Source: Bacteroides sp. AN502(2024)
Lineage (GTDB): Bacteria > Bacteroidota > Bacteroidia > Bacteroidales > Bacteroidaceae
Length of the DNA stretch: 64,000 bases
Assembly: GCF_041227145.1 (NCBI RefSeq)
Contig: NZ_JBGFSP010000003.1
Location: forward strand, 1,736,001 to 1,800,000
Direction: 5' to 3'
Below are positions 58,939 to 64,000 of the stretch, piece after piece; positions within the stretch are counted from its first letter, which is position 1; every line of letters starts with the position of its first letter. The notes under the pieces were generated by a model. The model saw only the letters and a program-made list of their open reading frames with translations, searched no databases and was not told the DNA's origin. Made by a program: the position numbers and the translations under genes.

Positions 58939-59478
58939 TTAAAATTTATGAGCCAGTTCTGCCGCTTGTTTGCAACCGTCTGTCTTGTCAATGTCACCTG
59001 CTTCCAGTACACCTGGTACAAGCACTTCTCCCACCATTTCCCATTTGAGCAGGGCAGCAGAGCGTTGAAGTGGTATACGGACACCATCCATTACCGTCAA
59101 ATCATCTTCTTCGCAGCAAGTTATCAAACCATATTTCTTACCGGAAATCTCTTTGCCGGCTATGCAGAATGAATAAATACGATCTATCACTCCTTTTATC
59201 TGTGCCGGAATAGAGTACCAATAGACAGGCATGGTAAATACTACTACATCAGCTTCAAGAATGGAAGGCGCAATAAGGTTAAAATCATCGTCAAAAGAAC
59301 ACGCCTTGCCTGTTTTGAAGCAAGTTTGGCAGGCATGGCAACCACCTATCTTCATAAACGCGGCATCAAATCGCTTTACCGTATGTCCACATTGCTCGGC
59401 TTCCCGAATAAAAGCATCCGTCATGGCAAAACTGTTGCCATGCTTACGCGGGCTTCCTGTAACAACCACTATTTTCAT
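58939..59478 (-). CDS. Flavodoxin-fold NAD(P)H oxidoreductase with cysteine cluster (2)
   Basis: 179 residues from MKIVVVTGSPRKHGNSFAMTD. A paralogue of the next gene with the same cluster, CHACQTCFKTGKAC, and the flavin site VVVFTMPVYWYSIPAQIKGVIDR. Five bases separate it from the following flavoprotein gene. Both probably act in detoxifying quinones or similar compounds, judged from the HxlR context. Confidence 0.85.
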   Translation of the reverse strand: MKIVVVTGSPRKHGNSFAMTDAFIREAEQCGHTVKRFDAAFMKIGGCHACQTCFKTGKACSFDDDFNLIAPSILEADVVVFTMPVYWYSIPAQIKGVIDRIYSFCIAGKEISGKKYGLITCCEEDDLTVMDGVRIPLQRSAALLKWEMVGEVLVPGVLEAGDIDKTDGCKQAAELAHKF

Positions 59479-59490
59479 CTTTCTCCTCAC

Positions 59491-59874
59491 TTATTTTTGT
59501 ATCGTATTAGAGTTCTGATTATAGGCTTTTGCTACACATTTCCATACCCCGTCCATCTTCATTAGCAGAAGATAATCGGTAAAATCAATGCGCCCACCCC
59601 ATTTTTCTTCCAACACACGAACAACGGCAAGGGTTTCCTCTACATCTACCACATCAACACGTGCCTTAAAGCCATCTCCCGCACCGACCGTATCTACATT
59701 CCTATAGAATTGCTCGATGCTTCCATGCTCCAACTTGCCGTCCAAATAGCCGAACAGCACGGCTTCGTCAATGAACAGTTCCTTGGCATACTTGCTATTG
59801 CCTTCTGCCACGCTTTTCACGAATTTCAAAGCAGCCTCTTCCACCGCCTTATATTCCTCAATACACGCTCTCAT
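59491..59874 (-). CDS. NTF2-like/lumazine-binding-type small protein
   Basis: 127 residues. The helix-helix-sheet layout with ALKFVKSVAEGNSKYAKELFI and the final strands FTDYLLLMKMDGVWKCVAKAY fit the putative lumazine-binding (NTF2-like) family. It has no signal peptide. It is the first gene of the flavoprotein operon, 12 bases before the next. It may bind a small ligand linked to the oxidoreductases. Confidence 0.8.
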   Translation of the reverse strand: MRACIEEYKAVEEAALKFVKSVAEGNSKYAKELFIDEAVLFGYLDGKLEHGSIEQFYRNVDTVGAGDGFKARVDVVDVEETLAVVRVLEEKWGGRIDFTDYLLLMKMDGVWKCVAKAYNQNSNTIQK

Positions 59875-59908
59875 AATTATTTATTGTTTAATATGTTATT
59901 AATTGTTG

Positions 59909-59916
59909 CAAAGCTA
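59909..59916 (-). promoter_or_regulatory. -7 promoter element for the flavoprotein operon
   Basis: The minus strand reads TAGCTTTG, matching TAnnTTTG, 34 bases ahead of the ATG at 59874. Confidence 0.6.
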
Positions 59917-60004
59917 CCAGATAGTTTCCATACGTACAAGTACTGAAAAATTATTCATATACTGAAAAATTATTCGGTATATTACAGTTTAGAGTTATTA
60001 TCAC

Positions 60005-60012
60005 TATCTTTG
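60005..60012 (+). promoter_or_regulatory. -7 promoter element for the HxlR regulator gene
   Basis: TATCTTTG, 29 bases before the ATG at 60042. Confidence 0.7.
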
Positions 60013-60041
60013 TATTATAATAGTTTAAAAACGGAAAGTTT

Positions 60042-60395
60042 ATGTACGAAAGAAAGATACCTGTTGATTTGGATTGTCCTTTACGGATGACCATGAGCTT
60101 GATAGACTCGAAATGGAAGTCTTGTATATTGGATGAATTACGCCACAAGCCGTTACGCCCAAGCGAACTCCACAAACAATTTCCCGAAGCCACGCCCCGT
60201 GTGCTTGACCTCCAACTGAAAGAATTGGTGGAAGACGGATTGGTTTCCAAGACAATCTATCCTGAACTGCCACCCCGTTCAGAGTATGCCATTACCCCTT
60301 TGGGAATTACGTTAATCCCAATCATAGATGCAATGATTGAATGGGGTAACAAAAATACGGAACTGTTTGAAAAGAAATATGGTAAACAGGTATAA
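60042..60395 (+). CDS. HxlR-family transcriptional regulator
   Basis: 117 residues. A winged helix with the family pattern DCPLRMTMSLIDSKWKSCIL, RPSELHKQFPEATPRVLDLQLKEL, and the wing PPRSEYAITPLG. The Cys near the N-terminus (LDCPL) is in the place used for redox or quinone sensing by YodB/HypR-type members. It is divergent from the flavoprotein operon and most likely represses that operon and itself. Confidence 0.92.
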   Translation: MYERKIPVDLDCPLRMTMSLIDSKWKSCILDELRHKPLRPSELHKQFPEATPRVLDLQLKELVEDGLVSKTIYPELPPRSEYAITPLGITLIPIIDAMIEWGNKNTELFEKKYGKQV

Positions 60396-60467
60396 TATTC
60401 AGAGAGTTCTACAATATATTTAGAGAGAGTTATTTAACATTTTTTCTTTCGAAACACTTCTACCTGT

Positions 60468-60617
60468 TCAGCGATAGCTTCGTTCTGGTATATCCACGAG
60501 ATGGATAAACCCTACCCAAGCAAATTGCCATTCCCCGTCCCGTTTGATATACAAATCCAAGCCTTTTGGGGCTAATCTGGTCAAGTTTGGCAATTGGTAA
60601 TTGTCAGGAACGTCCAT
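60468..60617 (-). pseudogene. Remnant of an SGNH-hydrolase N-terminal domain
   Basis: 49 codons from the ATG at 60617. NYQLPNLTRLAPKGLDLYIK and DGEWQFAWVG resemble the N-terminal domain of Bacteroides SGNH/GDSL esterases (a LPHMPATGVSGVDLY-type stretch). No other part of the protein is present. It lies between the HxlR gene and the M16 peptidase gene. Confidence 0.45.
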
Positions 60618-60658
60618 TTAGCTTTTATCACTGAACTGTTCGTTGTGAAAGAAAAAGA

Positions 60659-61879
60659 TTATTTATAAATCAATGTGGATAAATATTCCTCTGCAAACAT
60701 CTCATTGGCCACTTCCAACAATATCTCAGCTGTTAGCTCCTCAATACGCTTAAAGACAACCTCGGATGATTCATACTTATGGTAATGCAGGAACGTTTTC
60801 GCCATCCCTAACGCATTATTCTCAAAGTTATCGGACGCCACTCCGATTTGTCCAATCAATTGCTTCTTCGCTGCTGCCAACTGGGAGGAAGTCATCTTTG
60901 TATCGCGCATCCGCTTTAACTCCTTATAGGTCAATTTCAGACAAGTATCCATGTCATCCACATCCGTCCCGAAATAAATACAGAAAGCTCCCGTATCCGT
61001 ATAGGAAGTCAGGTTGGATTCGACAGTATAAACCAGTCCTCTGCGTTCACGAAGGGACACATTCAGTTTACTATTCATTCCGGGACCTCCAAGAACATTA
61101 TTCAGCAAATAGAGTGCAGTACGCTTGTCATCATACGCATTATAGCCACGACTACCGATCATGACATGTGCCTGATGTGTATCTTTGGAGACTGTCAAAT
61201 GTTCCGGCACATACAGGGATGGAGGTGTACGATGATTCTCGACCTTCACACCAGGAATATCCGACAGGTATTTTTCTACCAAACGAATGATTTTCTTGAA
61301 ATCATACTGTCCCTGAACAAAAAACACCATATTTCCCGGTTGGTAAAAACGACGGGTAAACGATAGAACATCTTCCGTGCGGAAAGTCCGCAGAAGTTCC
61401 GGTTTACCAAGAATATTTCTTCCCAGTGGATGATTGCGGAAGATCATGTCTTCGAAATCATCAAATATCAGTTCCGACGGAGTATCTTCATACGACTGGA
61501 TTTCATCGATAATGACCTCTGTTTCCTTTTCTATCTCATGCTGCGGAAAGGTTGAATGAAATACAATATCCCCCAACAATTCAAGCGCACGTTCGAGATG
61601 TTCTTTCAGGAAAGCGGCATAGACAACAGTCTCTTCCTTATTTGTATATGCATTCAGATCACCACCTACATTCTCCATCCGGTTAAGGATATGCCAGGCT
61701 TTCCGTTTCTCCGTTCCCTTAAAAATCAGATGTTCGACAAAATGGGCCATTCCCTGCTCATTCTCCGCCTCATCACGGGTTCCGGCATCAATCGCAAAGC
61801 CACAATAAGCAACTTTTGAGAGGGTTGGTTCATGAATAATACGCAATCCGTTGGGCAATGTATATTCGTTACCTTGCAT
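60659..61879 (-). CDS. M16-family zinc metallopeptidase (insulinase type)
   Basis: 406 residues from MQGNEYTLPNGL; the in-frame ATG at 61921 is excluded because it lies upstream of the -7 box at 61911-61918. The inverted zinc motif is H46-F-V-E49-H50, with downstream acidic ligand candidates in EKETEVIIDEI (residues ~117-127). GGPGMNSKLNVSLRERRGLVY is the partner-domain signature. Predicted cytoplasmic processing or degradation peptidase. Confidence 0.93.
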   Translation of the reverse strand: MQGNEYTLPNGLRIIHEPTLSKVAYCGFAIDAGTRDEAENEQGMAHFVEHLIFKGTEKRKAWHILNRMENVGGDLNAYTNKEETVVYAAFLKEHLERALELLGDIVFHSTFPQHEIEKETEVIIDEIQSYEDTPSELIFDDFEDMIFRNHPLGRNILGKPELLRTFRTEDVLSFTRRFYQPGNMVFFVQGQYDFKKIIRLVEKYLSDIPGVKVENHRTPPSLYVPEHLTVSKDTHQAHVMIGSRGYNAYDDKRTALYLLNNVLGGPGMNSKLNVSLRERRGLVYTVESNLTSYTDTGAFCIYFGTDVDDMDTCLKLTYKELKRMRDTKMTSSQLAAAKKQLIGQIGVASDNFENNALGMAKTFLHYHKYESSEVVFKRIEELTAEILLEVANEMFAEEYLSTLIYK

Positions 61880-61910
61880 CGTTTTATACTTCCTTATTGA
61901 ATTAATGCCA

Positions 61911-61918
61911 CAAAAATA
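61911..61918 (-). promoter_or_regulatory. -7 promoter element for the M16 peptidase gene
   Basis: The minus strand reads TATTTTTG, 31 bases ahead of the ATG at 61879. Confidence 0.65.
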
Positions 61919-61984
61919 CAATAAAACTTATTGCTGTTTATAGAAAATTGCAGATATTTGTAGACTATAACAGCAACAACGTAT

Positions 61985-62518
61985 ATGGAAAAGATAGGAA
62001 TATTCTGTTCTGCCTCCGACAACATTGACAAAATGTATTTCGAAAGCGCCAGCCAGATAGGCAAATGGATGGGGCAGACAGGCAAAACCTTGATATATGG
62101 AGGAGCCAGTCTCGGATTAATGGAATGCCTAGCCCATGCCGTGAAAGAAAATGGCGGTAAAGTCATTGGAGTAGTTCCTGCCAAACTGGAAGAGAATGGC
62201 AAGGTAAGCACTCTGTTAGATGAAGAAATTCATACCCGTAACTTAAGTGACCGCAAGGATATTATAACGGAGAAATCGGAGGTATTGGTTGCACTTCCCG
62301 GAGGCATCGGTACCCTTGATGAGATTTTCCACGTAATAGCCGCTGCCTCTATCGGATATCACCGGAAAAAGGTCATTTTCTACAATGAACATGGTTTTTA
62401 CAACGAGCTATTAAAAGCACTCCACACTTTGGAAGACAAAGGTTTTGCACGACAGCCTTTCTCAACCTATTACGAAGTAGCAAACACATTGAATGAATTA
62501 AAAGAAAAAATAAACTGA
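61985..62518 (+). CDS. LOG-family nucleotide 5'-monophosphate phosphoribohydrolase
   Basis: 177 residues, typical for TIGR00730 proteins. YGGASLGLMECLAHAVKENGG and LPGGIGTLDEIFHVIAAASIG carry the PGGxGTxxE motif that binds and cleaves AMP-type nucleotides to base and ribose 5-phosphate. It lies 6 bases ahead of the SIS-domain gene, hence one operon. Confidence 0.92.
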   Translation: MEKIGIFCSASDNIDKMYFESASQIGKWMGQTGKTLIYGGASLGLMECLAHAVKENGGKVIGVVPAKLEENGKVSTLLDEEIHTRNLSDRKDIITEKSEVLVALPGGIGTLDEIFHVIAAASIGYHRKKVIFYNEHGFYNELLKALHTLEDKGFARQPFSTYYEVANTLNELKEKIN

Positions 62519-62524
62519 TCCTAT

Positions 62525-63130
62525 ATGATAGACTCCATTAAACAACTTTTGCAACAGGAAGCACAAGCTGTGCTCAACATCCCTGTAACAGATGCTTATG
62601 AAAAAGCCGTACAACTGATTGTAGAACAAATACATCAGAAAAAGGGAAAACTGGTAACTTCCGGTATGGGAAAAGCCGGACAGATTGCAATGAACATTGC
62701 TACGACTTTCTGTTCCACCGGTATTCCATCCGTCTTTCTGCACCCCAGTGAAGCGCAACACGGGGATTTGGGTATCCTACAAGAAAACGATCTACTTCTG
62801 CTGATCTCTAACTCTGGCAAGACACGTGAAATTGTGGAATTAACCCGCCTGGCTCATAATCTGGACCCGGATTTGAAGTTTATCGTCATCACCGGAAATC
62901 CGGACAGTCCGTTGGCAAAAGAAGCTGATGTCTGCCTAAGTACCGGCAAGCCTGCAGAAGTCTGTGCGTTAGGGATGACTCCCACTACATCTACCACCGC
63001 CATGACAGTGATCGGAGATATATTGGTAGTGCAGACCATGAAGAAAACCCAATTTACCATAGAAGAATACTCAAAACGCCACCACGGCGGTTATCTGGGA
63101 GAAAAATCAAGATCACTATGCGAAAAGTAA
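62525..63130 (+). CDS. SIS-domain sugar-phosphate isomerase, KdsD-like without CBS domains
   Basis: 201 residues. GKLVTSGMGKAGQIAMNIATTFCSTG, HPSEAQHGDLGIL and LLLLISNSGKTREI are the SIS domain of D-arabinose-5-phosphate isomerases (KdsD/GutQ); LGMTPTTSTTAMTVIGD is also typical. The two CBS domains of E. coli KdsD are absent. It would supply arabinose 5-phosphate for Kdo synthesis. It overlaps the PfkB gene by 13 bases. Confidence 0.85.
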   Translation: MIDSIKQLLQQEAQAVLNIPVTDAYEKAVQLIVEQIHQKKGKLVTSGMGKAGQIAMNIATTFCSTGIPSVFLHPSEAQHGDLGILQENDLLLLISNSGKTREIVELTRLAHNLDPDLKFIVITGNPDSPLAKEADVCLSTGKPAEVCALGMTPTTSTTAMTVIGDILVVQTMKKTQFTIEEYSKRHHGGYLGEKSRSLCEK

Positions 63131-64000
63131 TCGGCATCGGAGAGACAATCCTTGATATCATCTTTCGAGGTGACCAGCCTTCCGTTGCCGTACCGGGAGG
63201 TTCTGTATTCAACGGCATTGTCTCATTGGGACGAATGGGGATAAACGTCGGTTTCATCAGTGAAACCGGAAATGACCGTGTAGGCAATATCATCCTGCAG
63301 TTTATGAATGAGAATCATATCCCGACTGATCATGTGAATGTATTTCCGGATGGGAAATCACCCGTGTCTTTAGCATTCCTGAACGAGCAGAGTGATGCTG
63401 AATACATCTTCTATAAAGACTATCCGAAGCAACGTCTGGATGTTCTGTTTCCAAAACTTGAGGAAGATGACATTGTTATGATAGGTTCTTATTACGCACT
63501 GAATCCGGTTCTACGGGAGAAGATTCTCGAATTACTCGACCTGGCACGTGAAAAGAAAGCCATTATCTACTATGACCCGAATTTCCGTTCTTCACACAAG
63601 GACGAAGCCATGAAGCTGGCCCCGACCATTATTGAGAATCTGGAATATGCGGATATCGTACGTGGTTCTTTAGAAGATTTCCTCTATATGTACAACATGC
63701 AGGATATAGATAAGATATACAAGGATAAAATCAAGTTCTATTGCCCCCGGTTCATCTGTACTGCAGGTGGAGAAAAGGTAGCATTGCGCACCAATATAGT
63801 CAACAAAGATTATCCGGTAGAACCGTTACAGGCGGTCAGCACCATTGGAGTCGGTGACAATTTTAATGCAGGACTGATCTATGGATTCATTAAATATGAT
63901 GTCCGATACCGCGATCTAAATAACTTGAATGAAGAAATCTGGGATAAAATAATCCAATGCGGAAAAGACTTTGCAGCGGAGGTTTGTGGAAGTTTCAGCA
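63118..64000 (+). CDS. PfkB-family carbohydrate kinase (3' end beyond window)
   Basis: 294 residues to the window edge. MRKVIGIGETILDIIF and VPGGSVFNGIVSLGRMGINVGFI form the sugar-binding N-terminus of ribokinase-type kinases; YYDPNFRSSH and the catalytic block VSTIGVGDNFNAGLIYGF (anion hole and base Asp) follow. The start at 63118 lies inside the end of the preceding gene in another frame, so translation is probably coupled. The sugar cannot be named; fructokinase-like is the nearest label. Confidence 0.92.
   Translation, partial: MRKVIGIGETILDIIFRGDQPSVAVPGGSVFNGIVSLGRMGINVGFISETGNDRVGNIILQFMNENHIPTDHVNVFPDGKSPVSLAFLNEQSDAEYIFYKDYPKQRLDVLFPKLEEDDIVMIGSYYALNPVLREKILELLDLAREKKAIIYYDPNFRSSHKDEAMKLAPTIIENLEYADIVRGSLEDFLYMYNMQDIDKIYKDKIKFYCPRFICTAGGEKVALRTNIVNKDYPVEPLQAVSTIGVGDNFNAGLIYGFIKYDVRYRDLNNLNEEIWDKIIQCGKDFAAEVCGSFS

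Overview
The window reads as chromosomal DNA of a human-gut Bacteroides, close to the B. thetaiotaomicron group. The evidence is three SusC/SusD pairs, a hybrid two-component regulator, a serine-type sulfatase, a chondroitin-lyase-like enzyme, and the Bacteroides -7 promoter motif TAnnTTTG in front of most transcription units. From memory, the order regulator, sulfatase, SusC, SusD, DUF5017, lyase resembles the BT3334-BT3324 chondroitin sulfate region of B. thetaiotaomicron; I could not check this. I saw no rRNA, tRNA or CRISPR array.

Layout. 1-942: an AAA ATPase cut by the window edge. 1204-10652 (minus): two tandem SusC/SusD pairs; the upstream SusC carries a one-base frameshift. 10994-14101: a divergent GH2 beta-galactosidase. 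14282-21094: an RND efflux operon (adaptor, pump, outer membrane channel) followed by lpxA. 21118-21290: a terminator whose loop contains a dispersed repeat. 21297-36605: a CBM9-like protein (minus), then the regulator, sulfatase, SusC, SusD and DUF5017 locus, then a dihydrouridine synthase and a DcaP-like porin. 36701-39781 (minus): a PL8 chondroitin/hyaluronan lyase.

39823-52706 is an AT-rich accessory island. It holds a lipoprotein gene, a MITE-like long-inverted-repeat element with an IS3-family element inserted inside it, and a cassette of secreted proteins: a transglutaminase-fold lipoprotein, a helical repeat protein, a lipoprotein with an HEMYH zinc-protease motif, two tandem paralogous small secreted proteins, and an O-antigen-ligase-like membrane protein with TPRs. 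A decayed partial second version follows, with IS630 debris. 52707-64000 returns to backbone genes: DUF2851, dapB, a tandem lepB pair, WbqC-like, a flavoprotein operon divergent from an HxlR regulator, an M16 peptidase, LOG, a KdsD-like isomerase and a PfkB kinase cut by the right edge.

How the genes fit together. The 22-40 kb block is probably a host glycosaminoglycan utilisation locus: the lyase cuts sulfated chains to unsaturated disaccharides, SusC/SusD and the DUF5017 lipoprotein capture and import them, the sulfatase desulfates them, and the hybrid regulator senses them. The most unusual items are the second signal peptidase, which lacks both catalytic residues, and the island cassette, which looks like a secreted effector-and-partner system and which I cannot assign to any characterised system.
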